From: Deltaproteobacteria bacterium TMED58
GTDB lineage: Bacteria > Desulfobacterota_D > UBA1144
Assembly: GCA_002167555.2 (NCBI GenBank)
Contig: NHDL02000004.1
Location: 14,161 to 21,877 of the forward strand
Length of the DNA: 7,717 bases
Direction of reading: 5' to 3'
In this document: positions 1-5,550 of the stretch, piece after piece
Layout: the number at the start of each line of letters is the position of its first letter
How positions within the stretch are numbered: position 1 is the first letter of the stretch
The notes under the pieces: generated by a model
What the model was told of the DNA's origin: nothing
Seen by the model: only the letters and a program-made list of their open reading frames with translations
The model's database searches: none
Translations under genes and position numbers: made by a program

Positions 1-809
1 TGTACAATATCAGCTTCCAAAATATCTCGAGTTGTTCCCGGGTTTGGAGATACTATAGCTCTGTCCTCCTCCAGAAGTACATTTAAGAGTGTTGACTTTC
101 CCGCATTTGGTTTACCTAAAATAGTTACTCTAGTTCCAGAAAATGCAAGCCTCCCTTTTGAATAAGTACTAAGTATTCGCTCGGAATCTGAAATTAGTTC
201 TTCATAAAGCAAGCTAATCCTTTTTTTATCAAGTTCAGGAATTTGATCCTCGGGAAAATCAACTCTGGCTTCTATTTCAGCTAATAAAGTTACAGCTAAG
301 TTTCTGATATCATTGAACTTTTTGGAAATTTCACCTGATAAATTTTTAATTGAAAGGTTCGCTCCCATTTCAGTTTGGGATGCTATAAGAGACGCAATAG
401 ATTCAGCTTTTAATAGATCAATCTTACCATTTTGATAAGATCTGAATGAAAACTCTCCAGGACTCGCAATTCTGCCACCATGATTAACTAAAACCTTAAG
501 AACAGCATTTGGCACAAAAGTGCCACCATGGGTATGTATCTCAACAACATCCTCGCCTGTAAATGATTTTGGTGACTTAAAAAAGATACAAATTGATTCA
601 TCTATGACTTTATGAGAGTCTACAATTTCTCCCAAATAAACTCGTCCCAATTCTAAATTTGAAAATTTCTTCCCATTTTTGGCTTTAAACATCTTTTTTA
701 CAATTCTAAAAGCGTCAGGCCCACTAACTCTAATCACAGCAATGGAGCCTACTCCAATAGGTGAACAAATGGCACAAATAGTGTCTTCAGCTTGTATGAC
801 ATATTTCAT
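1..809 (-). CDS. mnmE: tRNA modification GTPase MnmE, N-terminal part (3' end beyond window)
   Basis: MnmE works with MnmG to install the aminomethyl-type modification on the wobble uridine (U34) of certain tRNAs, using GTP hydrolysis and a folate-derived one-carbon unit. The reading frame is open from ATG at 809 down to position 1 (269 codons plus two bases), so the C-terminal part is outside the window. The N-terminus reads [22 protein letters not shown], matching the folate-binding TrmE N-domain, followed by [19 protein letters not shown] and [11 protein letters not shown], all family hallmarks. The G1/P-loop GKPNAGKS lies at residues 232-239 and PGTTRD at 257-262, close to their usual positions in the roughly 450-residue family. 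The start is secure because an in-frame TAG immediately precedes the ATG. No Shine-Dalgarno sequence is visible upstream. It is divergent from the acyl-CoA operon and probably unrelated to it in function. Confidence 0.95.
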   Translation of the reverse strand, partial: MKYVIQAEDTICAICSPIGVGSIAVIRVSGPDAFRIVKKMFKAKNGKKFSNLELGRVYLGEIVDSHKVIDESICIFFKSPKSFTGEDVVEIHTHGGTFVPNAVLKVLVNHGGRIASPGEFSFRSYQNGKIDLLKAESIASLIASQTEMGANLSIKNLSGEISKKFNDIRNLAVTLLAEIEARVDFPEDQIPELDKKRISLLYEELISDSERILSTYSKGRLAFSGTRVTILGKPNAGKSTLLNVLLEEDRAIVSPNPGTTRDILEADIV

Positions 810-817
810 CTAATAAC

Positions 818-823
818 AATATA
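818..823 (-). promoter_or_regulatory. possible -10 box for mnmE (leaderless start?)
   Basis: On the minus strand TATATT is read at 823-818, nine bases before the mnmE ATG. A transcript starting the usual six or seven bases downstream of this box would begin almost at the ATG, which fits the absence of a Shine-Dalgarno sequence. No good -35 hexamer lies 16-18 bp upstream, so this is a weak call in an AT-rich region. Confidence 0.2.
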
Positions 824-871
824 AACTTATTTCTTAAACAAGAAAAGTAGTGGGTTTTGTAACTTTTTTTT

Positions 872-900
872 TTGCGATATAGATTGCATTCTGATATAAT
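872..900 (+). promoter_or_regulatory. sigma70-like promoter for the acyl-CoA operon
   Basis: TTGCGA at 872-877 is followed by a 17-bp spacer and a perfect TATAAT at 895-900, with TG one base upstream (892-893), giving an extended -10. A run of ten T (864-873) overlaps the start of the -35 and could act as an upstream A/T-tract. It lies about 50 bp before the acyl-CoA dehydrogenase start, and no other convincing promoter was found before the four plus-strand genes. No clear operator palindrome is visible around it. Confidence 0.7.
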
Positions 901-936
901 TAATTTCGTTCTATTTACCCCTAAAATATATATAAC

Positions 937-941
937 GGAGG
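937..941 (+). promoter_or_regulatory. Shine-Dalgarno site fixing the acyl-CoA dehydrogenase start
   Basis: GGAGG lies seven bases before the ATG at 949. The in-frame TTG at 946 is only four bases away, so ATG 949 is the preferred start. Confidence 0.8.
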
Positions 942-948
942 AAAATTG

Positions 949-2094
949 ATGAGTTTAAGCTTTGATTTTTCAGAAGACCAAAACATGATGAGAGATGCAA
1001 TCAGGACCTTTTGTAAAGAAGAGATTGCTCCATTGGTAGAAGAAGCAGAAGAAAAGGAATCCTTCCCTCAAGAGCTTTTTCCTAAAATGGCTGAAATGGG
1101 TCTTTTAGGAATTTGCTTTGAAGAGAAATATGGTGGTCTTGGGTTAGACAAAGTTACCCAATGTATATTAGCAGAAGAGCTAGGTAGAACCTGTGCAGGT
1201 ATTGCAAAAGGAGTAGCTGCCCACGTTGATCTTGGATCTCTACCAGTGGCCAAATTTGGAACAGAAGAACAAAAAGAGAAATATCTAGTACCGTCAATTG
1301 CCGGAGAAATGATAGGTGCTTTAGCAATAACAGAACCTAATGCTGGTACGGATGCTAGGTCAATTAAAACCAATGCGGTTAAAGATGGTGATTCATGGGT
1401 TATGAATGGAACAAAAACATGGTGCTCAAATGGTGTCATTTGTAATTATGTAATAGTTGCAGCCTATACAAATAAAGAAGATAAAAAAAATGGAATTAGC
1501 ATTTTTATAGTTGACAAGGATACTCCTGGCTTTGAAGTTTCAAGAAAAATTCACAAGTTAGGTCACAGATCTTCTGATGTAGCTGAGTTAGTTTTTGAAA
1601 ATTGCAAACTCCCTGCAGACTCTTTGTTAGGTGGTGAAGAAGGAAAGTTTCAAGCTTTAATGGAAACTTTAATTGCTGCTAGAATTTCTCATGCAATTAA
1701 AAGCGTTGGGCTTGCAACTGCTGCTTTTGAATATGCCCTTCAATATTCCAAAGAAAGAGAGGCATTTGGAAGGCCGATTAATAAGTTTCAAGCTATAAGC
1801 TTTAAGTTGGCGCAAATGGCTGTAAAAATTGAAACTGCAAGACTTCTTGGATACAAAGCCGCATGGCTATATGATCAAGGAAGGCCTTGTGTTAAAGAAG
1901 CTTCTATGGCAAAACTATATTCTGCAGAAGTAGTCCAATGGTGTGCTAGTGAGGGCGTTCAGGTCTTAGGAGGCTATGGATATGCAACTGAATATTCCGC
2001 TGAAAGATTTTATAGAGATGCAAAGCTATCCTCTATCACAGAGGGAACATCAGAAATTCAGCACGTTATAATTGCTAAGGAGCTTGGAATTTAA
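949..2094 (+). CDS. acyl-CoA dehydrogenase (FAD flavoprotein)
   Basis: This predicted soluble 381-residue protein has the usual length for a short/medium-chain-type acyl-CoA dehydrogenase, which oxidises an acyl-CoA to the trans-2-enoyl-CoA and passes electrons to electron-transferring flavoprotein. Both family signatures are intact: AITEPNAGTDARS at residues 126-138, and QVLGGYGY through the RD pair at 338-357. The active-site segment ITEGTSEIQ carries the candidate catalytic glutamate E365, the position used by short- and medium-chain enzymes. YSKEREAFGRPI near 266-277 is the usual FAD/dimer-interface segment. The start at ATG 949 is chosen over an in-frame TTG at 946. It is the first gene of a four-gene operon and ends 49 nt before the thiolase-like gene. 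The substrate cannot be read from sequence. As a complete single-chain enzyme it differs from the two-subunit ChsE1-ChsE2 steroid enzyme. Confidence 0.93.
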   Translation: MSLSFDFSEDQNMMRDAIRTFCKEEIAPLVEEAEEKESFPQELFPKMAEMGLLGICFEEKYGGLGLDKVTQCILAEELGRTCAGIAKGVAAHVDLGSLPVAKFGTEEQKEKYLVPSIAGEMIGALAITEPNAGTDARSIKTNAVKDGDSWVMNGTKTWCSNGVICNYVIVAAYTNKEDKKNGISIFIVDKDTPGFEVSRKIHKLGHRSSDVAELVFENCKLPADSLLGGEEGKFQALMETLIAARISHAIKSVGLATAAFEYALQYSKEREAFGRPINKFQAISFKLAQMAVKIETARLLGYKAAWLYDQGRPCVKEASMAKLYSAEVVQWCASEGVQVLGGYGYATEYSAERFYRDAKLSSITEGTSEIQHVIIAKELGI

Positions 2095-2143
2095 GTATTT
2101 TTTGTTAATCTAAAAGAATAAAAAAATAAAGGAGAATAAGAAA

Positions 2144-3355
2144 ATGGGTACACACATACCAAGTATCGTAGATACAAAAGAATTACTAAAGAAGAATCAG
2201 ATTGGAATTATAGGTGTAGGAGAGACTGAGCAAGGAAAAATTCCTGGAAAAAGTTCTTTTCACTTTTTATCAGAAGCATCTAAGCTTGCAATTGAGGACG
2301 CGGGCCTTCAAAAATCTGATGTTGACGGTGTTATTACTGCTTTCTCATTAGTTGAGGAAACATTTATGCATTGCACTACTTTTGCAGATTATATTGGAAT
2401 CAATCCAAAATACTTTGAATCAGTTGCAATTGGAGGAGCTACAGCGGTTTGGATGACTGCTGCAGCAGCTATGGCAATCAACTCGGGCCAAGCTGAAGTC
2501 GTTTTATGTGTAAGAGGAGATAACACTTTATCAGGAATTTCATCTACTGGAATGATTGCCCTGATTAGAGAAATGTGTCATGGAGAATTTGAGTTTCCAT
2601 TTGGTTTAACAACTCCAGGTGGATATGCTCTTATGGCTCAAAGATATCTTCATGAAACAAAAGGAAAAAGAGAGCATCTACATTCAGTTGCTGTTACAAT
2701 GCGGGAACACGCAAAATTAAAAGAAAATGCAATGATGAAAGATGATTTAACTTTAGATGATGTTATGGGAACTAGACTACTTGCTTCTCCATTAACTAAA
2801 TTCGATTGTTCAATTGTTTCTGATGGTGGAGCTGCTTTCATTGTTACTACAAATGCAAAAGCAAAAGAGCTAGGTTTAAAAAGAGACCCGGTATACCTTC
2901 ATGGAATGGGACAAGGCTTTTCGCATCAATATCTAACTTCATGTGAGGATTTAGATCAAATTTATGGTGCTGTAGAAAAATCAGGTAAAAAAGCATTTGA
3001 TACAGCTGGTATGACTAATGATAATGTTGACATAACATTTTTATATGACTGTTTTACAATAACAACATTACTAGAACTTGAAGGATTGGGAATAGTTCCT
3101 AAAGGTCAAGCTGGTGCTTACGCACTTGAAGGAAGACTTCACAAAGATGCAGATACACCTATTAATACTCATGGAGGTCTTTTGTCACAAGCTCACTTAG
3201 GTGCTATGCACCATGTTATTGAAGCTGTGCTTCAGTTAAGGGGTGAAGCAGGGCCAAGGCAAGTTAAAGATCCAAATGTTGCTTTAGTTCATGGTAACGG
3301 TGGAATTGTTTCAGCTCATAGTACAATTATTTTAGGAAATGAGCCAGTTAGTTAA
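2144..3355 (+). CDS. thiolase-like protein (SCP-x/Ltp2-type, non-classical active site), possible acyl-CoA aldolase
   Basis: This 403-residue member of the thiolase superfamily belongs to the SCP-x/lipid-transfer-like branch. Branch motifs are IGGATAVWMTAAAAM at residues 96-110, YDCFT at 301-305, NTHGGLLSQAH at 341-351 and HGNGG at 383-387. In classical thiolases a nucleophilic cysteine sits where GGAT (97-100) is, and a second cysteine precedes the final GGG-type loop, where this protein has HGNGG. Both are absent, so classical ping-pong thiolysis through an acyl-cysteine is unlikely. In the characterised relative Ltp2, which acts with a DUF35 partner, a remodelled tyrosine-based site performs retro-aldol cleavage. 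Y301 and H351 are candidate catalytic residues here, by inference. A good GGAG site at 2131-2134 lies nine bases before the ATG. The next gene encodes a DUF35 protein, the expected partner, 23 nt downstream. Automatic tools may label it acetyl-CoA acetyltransferase, which I consider doubtful. Confidence 0.85.
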   Translation: MGTHIPSIVDTKELLKKNQIGIIGVGETEQGKIPGKSSFHFLSEASKLAIEDAGLQKSDVDGVITAFSLVEETFMHCTTFADYIGINPKYFESVAIGGATAVWMTAAAAMAINSGQAEVVLCVRGDNTLSGISSTGMIALIREMCHGEFEFPFGLTTPGGYALMAQRYLHETKGKREHLHSVAVTMREHAKLKENAMMKDDLTLDDVMGTRLLASPLTKFDCSIVSDGGAAFIVTTNAKAKELGLKRDPVYLHGMGQGFSHQYLTSCEDLDQIYGAVEKSGKKAFDTAGMTNDNVDITFLYDCFTITTLLELEGLGIVPKGQAGAYALEGRLHKDADTPINTHGGLLSQAHLGAMHHVIEAVLQLRGEAGPRQVKDPNVALVHGNGGIVSAHSTIILGNEPVS

Positions 3356-3366
3356 AAAAAAGAATT

Positions 3367-3371
3367 AGGAG
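3367..3371 (+). promoter_or_regulatory. Shine-Dalgarno site fixing the DUF35 gene start
   Basis: AGGAG lies seven bases before ATG 3379 but only one base before the alternative in-frame TTG at 3373, so the ATG is the start. Confidence 0.75.
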
Positions 3372-3378
3372 ATTGAAT

Positions 3379-3804
3379 ATGTCAGAAGAAAAAAACGAAT
3401 ATACGAAACCACTACCAGATTTTAGACCAGAAACTAAGCCTTTTTGGGATGGAACTAAAGAGCATAAATTACTTTTACCTAAATGTAAGGAAACAGGGAA
3501 AGTTTTCTTTTACCCAAGAGCTATAAGCCCGTTTCCAGGATCAGTTAATATGGACTTCGATTGGGTCGAGTCTTCTGGTAAAGGTACAGTTTGGACATAC
3601 TCTGTTCATTACATGGGCCCTACTAAAGCTTACAAAGGTGAAACATATGTTGTAGCACTTATAGAGCTTGATGACGGAGTCAAGATGATGTCTAATGTTG
3701 TGGATTGTGATCCTGAGAGCGTAACAATTGGAATGGAAGTGGAAGTAGTTTTTGAAGATGCAACTGATGAAGTAACTTTTGCTAAATTTAAACCAGTACA
3801 ATAA
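3379..3804 (+). CDS. DUF35/OB-fold protein, probable partner subunit of the thiolase-like enzyme
   Basis: This 141-residue protein has the layout of the DUF35 family: an N-terminal helix with PFWDGTKEHKL (residues 21-31), a rubredoxin-like zinc-ribbon region (about 31-54), and an OB-fold containing GKGTVWTYSVHY (67-78) and ETYVVALIELDDG (88-100). DUF35 proteins bind thiolase-superfamily enzymes and help form the acyl-CoA site, as in Ltp2-ChsH2 and the archaeal thiolase/HMG-CoA synthase complex. The zinc ribbon is degenerate. Where two Cys-x2-Cys pairs are usual, only C36 (PKCKETGK) remains, and the second pair is replaced around PRAISP (46-51). The one other cysteine, C110, lies in the OB-fold. 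Metal binding is therefore unlikely. It lies between the thiolase-like gene and the MaoC gene, 16 nt before the latter, and is presumably co-translated with them. Confidence 0.85.
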   Translation: MSEEKNEYTKPLPDFRPETKPFWDGTKEHKLLLPKCKETGKVFFYPRAISPFPGSVNMDFDWVESSGKGTVWTYSVHYMGPTKAYKGETYVVALIELDDGVKMMSNVVDCDPESVTIGMEVEVVFEDATDEVTFAKFKPVQ

Positions 3805-3820
3805 GAATAAAGGTGATAAA

Positions 3821-4267
3821 ATGGACGATAAATTATTTTACGAAGATGTTGATGAAGGTACCGAACATGAATCAAGTGGTCGAACAGTAACTGAGGCAGA
3901 TGTTGTAAATTTTGCCGGACTTTCAGCTGACTTTAACAATATGCATATTGACGAAGAGTTTGCTAAAAATACTGTTTTTAAAACCAGAGTCGCTCATGGA
4001 ATGTGCGTTTTGTCGATAGCTACAGGTCTTTGGTTTACAATGCCCAGACTTGCAACAATAGCATTCATGGGATTACAAGATTGGAGATTTTCTGGTGCAG
4101 TTAAACCTGGAGATACAGTTAAAATAACTCGTAAGCTTGTTGAAAAGAAAGAACATAAAAGACCAAACATGGGGTTCTTGAACTGGGAAGTTAATGTTGT
4201 CAACCAAGCAGGCGAGGTGGTACAAAAGGGTATTTGGGTCATTCTTGTTCAAAGAAAAGAAGCTTAA
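3821..4267 (+). CDS. MaoC-family (R)-specific enoyl-CoA hydratase/dehydratase
   Basis: This is a single hot-dog-fold MaoC domain of 148 residues, a normal length for bacterial stand-alone members. They hydrate trans-2-enoyl-CoA to the 3-hydroxyacyl-CoA and usually act as dimers. The hydratase-2 motif is present: AGLSADFNNMHID at residues 32-44, with D37 and H42 as the expected catalytic pair, followed by the conserved VAHGM at 57-61. ATG 3821 is chosen because AGGTG at 3811-3815 lies five bases upstream. The frame is open further upstream to a TTG at 3779, but that would overlap the DUF35 gene and add residues unlike the family. It is the last gene of the operon. It would act between the dehydrogenase and the C-C cleaving thiolase-like/DUF35 pair, like ChsH in steroid side-chain degradation. 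No 3-hydroxyacyl-CoA dehydrogenase gene accompanies it. Confidence 0.9.
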   Translation: MDDKLFYEDVDEGTEHESSGRTVTEADVVNFAGLSADFNNMHIDEEFAKNTVFKTRVAHGMCVLSIATGLWFTMPRLATIAFMGLQDWRFSGAVKPGDTVKITRKLVEKKEHKRPNMGFLNWEVNVVNQAGEVVQKGIWVILVQRKEA

Positions 4268-4296
4268 TTAACTATCTTTCTATATCAAAAAATGCA

Positions 4297-4328
4297 ATAA
4301 CTAGAGGTATTTAACTACCTCTAGTTAT
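4297..4328 (+). terminator. perfect 13-bp hairpin after the acyl-CoA operon, possible terminator
   Basis: ATAACTAGAGGTA (4297-4309) and its exact reverse complement (4316-4328) flank a six-base loop, TTTAAC. It begins 29 bases after the MaoC stop codon. The tail AAATTTCTT is only moderately T-rich and the stem is mostly A/T, so termination may be partial. It could instead stabilise the mRNA 3' end or, as an inverted repeat upstream of the next promoter, act as an operator. Confidence 0.5.
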
Positions 4329-4358
4329 AAATTTCTTAAGAAAAAAGCTTAATAAATG

Positions 4359-4386
4359 TTGACATTAGTTGACTTTTTATGATAAA
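4359..4386 (+). promoter_or_regulatory. promoter for the AmiS/UreI-type channel gene
   Basis: A consensus TTGACA at 4359-4364 is followed after 16 bp by GATAAA at 4381-4386. A second TTGAC starts exactly ten bases later (4369-4373), so the six-base word GTTGAC occurs twice on the same helix face. Either copy could serve as a -35 (the second with GATAAC at 4391-4396). The -10 elements are imperfect, so the exact start site is uncertain. Confidence 0.5.
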
Positions 4387-4402
4387 ACTAGATAACTCTA
4401 AA

Positions 4403-4410
4403 AAGGAGGT
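4403..4410 (+). promoter_or_regulatory. strong Shine-Dalgarno site of the channel gene
   Basis: AAGGAGGT is a near-complete anti-16S match. It is nine bases (counted from GGAGG) before ATG 4419 and only three before ATG 4413. This spacing, and the family N-terminus MLG, favour ATG 4419 as the start. Confidence 0.75.
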
Positions 4411-4418
4411 ATATGTAT

Positions 4419-4913
4419 ATGTTAGGATATGTACTTGTACTCGTAGGTTTCGTATTTTTTGCTAACGGTATGACCTTGCTAGGAAAAACCGGTGGTAAAG
4501 AAGTTGGTATGCTTAACGGTGGCGTTGCAGTTTTAATTCTTATAGCGGCTTTCACAGGCGCTGGATTAGGACCTGAAGGTGCTGCTAGTACCACACTTAT
4601 TTCAGTTTTTGCTCTTATCTATGTTATAGCTTTTGGTGTTTTCACCTTAGGTCATGACGGAAAAGGCTTAGGATGGTATTGTTTGTTCGCTACTATAGTT
4701 TTTCTATGGTACGCATCATACTTCTTTGGCGTTGGAGCTATGGAACTAGGTATGTTTAATATTGCGTGGGGTGTTCTTACTTTAGTTGCTTTCTTAGTGT
4801 TAGCACAAGGTAAAGCATTAGGAACTCTTCTTGCTTATTTATTTATAGCAGAAAGTTTTGTAACACTTTTAATTCCAGGCATGAACTTATTACTTAAAGG
4901 AACATTCTTTTAA
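4419..4913 (+). CDS. AmiS/UreI-family urea or short-chain amide channel
   Basis: This is an integral inner-membrane protein of 164 residues with six predicted hydrophobic segments, roughly 2-21, 31-50, 57-79, 83-103, 109-130 and 134-158. The N-terminus MLGYVLVLVGFVFFANG, the GWYCLF segment (85-90), NIAWGVLTLVAF (114-125) and IAESFVTLLIPG (143-154) line up with Helicobacter pylori UreI and the AmiS proteins, including a conserved glutamate (E145). These proteins form passive channels for urea or short amides. The loop between segments 1 and 2 is very short. The loop between segments 2 and 3 (about 48-57) is short and lacks the histidines of the acid-gated H. pylori protein, so an ungated channel is more likely. 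It appears monocistronic, with its own promoter and terminator. No urease, amidase or nitrilase gene lies in the window, so the substrate is unresolved. Confidence 0.9.
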   Translation: MLGYVLVLVGFVFFANGMTLLGKTGGKEVGMLNGGVAVLILIAAFTGAGLGPEGAASTTLISVFALIYVIAFGVFTLGHDGKGLGWYCLFATIVFLWYASYFFGVGAMELGMFNIAWGVLTLVAFLVLAQGKALGTLLAYLFIAESFVTLLIPGMNLLLKGTFF

Positions 4914-4931
4914 ATAATAGTTTATTTTATT

Positions 4932-4960
4932 AAAGGGCCAGTCAATCTGGCCCTTTTCTT
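4932..4960 (+). terminator. intrinsic terminator between the convergent genes
   Basis: AAAGGGCCAG (4932-4941) pairs perfectly with CTGGCCCTTT (4947-4956) around a five-base loop, giving a 10-bp stem with a GC-rich core that ends in TTTTCTT on the plus strand. It lies 18 bases after the channel stop and two bases beyond the stop of the convergent minus-strand gene. It can serve both strands, although the T tail on the minus strand is shorter. Confidence 0.9.
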
Positions 4961-4962
4961 AC

Positions 4963-5550
4963 TTATGGAGCAATCCAATCACTACTCTTTACAACATCAT
5001 TTTCAATAACAAAGCGACATCTAACATGTCCATCATAATTCAAGGACAAATAGTCTATTTCATACGCCTTGCTTACAATTAAACCAAAGATATTGATTCC
5101 TAAATCTTTATTGTCAAAGTCGAGTAAATCATTTGTGAAAGGTTTTTCTAGAATGGAAGATGGCGGTTGCACAGCATAATAACATCTTTTGCTTATCTCT
5201 TGAGAACTATCCCAAATAGACTGGACCTGCTGCCCATGTTCTATTATGTGGGATTTGGACTTAATACGTATTTGTATTTTCTTTTCATAATCGTAGAAAA
5301 GGAGTGTTGTTTTGGGATTTTCTTTAATCTCATTAGCCTTACTAGATCTTAAATCACAATTGCTTCTGAGCAAGAATTTATCAAAGACAACCTCACGTAA
5401 AATAACAATTCTAGACTCCGGGGTTAAGGATGAAGAGGTGGTTGCCATAAAACATAGATGAAAAGGGTGCTTCCTTTGAGTCGCACCAAAATTTAATTCT
5501 TCCCAAATTGAATTAAATATTAAATCAAGATTTGGTTTATTTTTTTCCAT
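4963..5550 (-). CDS. PNPOx-like FMN-binding split-barrel protein (Alr4036-like)
   Basis: This 195-residue protein resembles the pyridoxamine 5'-phosphate oxidase superfamily, probably its Alr4036-like FMN-binding group. Family-type segments in order are FMAT (34-37), SRIVILRE (46-53, FMN-contacting arginine region), CDLRSSKA (65-72), KIQIRIKS (91-98), a tryptophan at 113, and a C-terminal RCRFVIEN ending in DWIAP (177-195). The C-terminal Arg-x-His-Asp-Arg substrate motif of true PdxH is not seen. The corresponding stretch reads NYDGHVRCRF, so vitamin B6 synthesis is doubtful. FMN binding is likely, but the reaction and substrate are unknown. The ATG at 5550 lies inside the end of the aldehyde dehydrogenase gene with a 14-nt overlap and no strong Shine-Dalgarno, which suggests translational coupling. 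It is the last gene before the shared terminator. Confidence 0.75.
   Translation of the reverse strand: MEKNKPNLDLIFNSIWEELNFGATQRKHPFHLCFMATTSSSLTPESRIVILREVVFDKFLLRSNCDLRSSKANEIKENPKTTLLFYDYEKKIQIRIKSKSHIIEHGQQVQSIWDSSQEISKRCYYAVQPPSSILEKPFTNDLLDFDNKDLGINIFGLIVSKAYEIDYLSLNYDGHVRCRFVIENDVVKSSDWIAP

Noticed and set aside
946-948. TTG start for the acyl-CoA dehydrogenase
   Set aside because: It adds one residue and is only four bases from GGAGG. ATG 949 has the standard seven-base spacing.
1068-1439. Antisense open frame inside the acyl-CoA dehydrogenase
   Set aside because: It is a shadow of a well-supported gene with no recognisable motif or ribosome site.
3373-3378. TTG start for the DUF35 protein
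   Set aside because: It is one base from the Shine-Dalgarno site, whereas ATG 3379 is seven bases away.
3779-3820. Upstream TTG extension of the MaoC gene
   Set aside because: It overlaps the DUF35 coding end, adds residues unlike the family and ignores the AGGTG site before ATG 3821.
4332-4343. 12-bp palindrome TTTCTTAAGAAA as an operator
   Set aside because: It is a short A/T-rich palindrome expected by chance in this base composition, with no second copy noted.
4413-4418. ATG 4413 as the channel start
   Set aside because: It is only three bases from GGAGG, and the family begins with MLG, which is encoded from ATG 4419.
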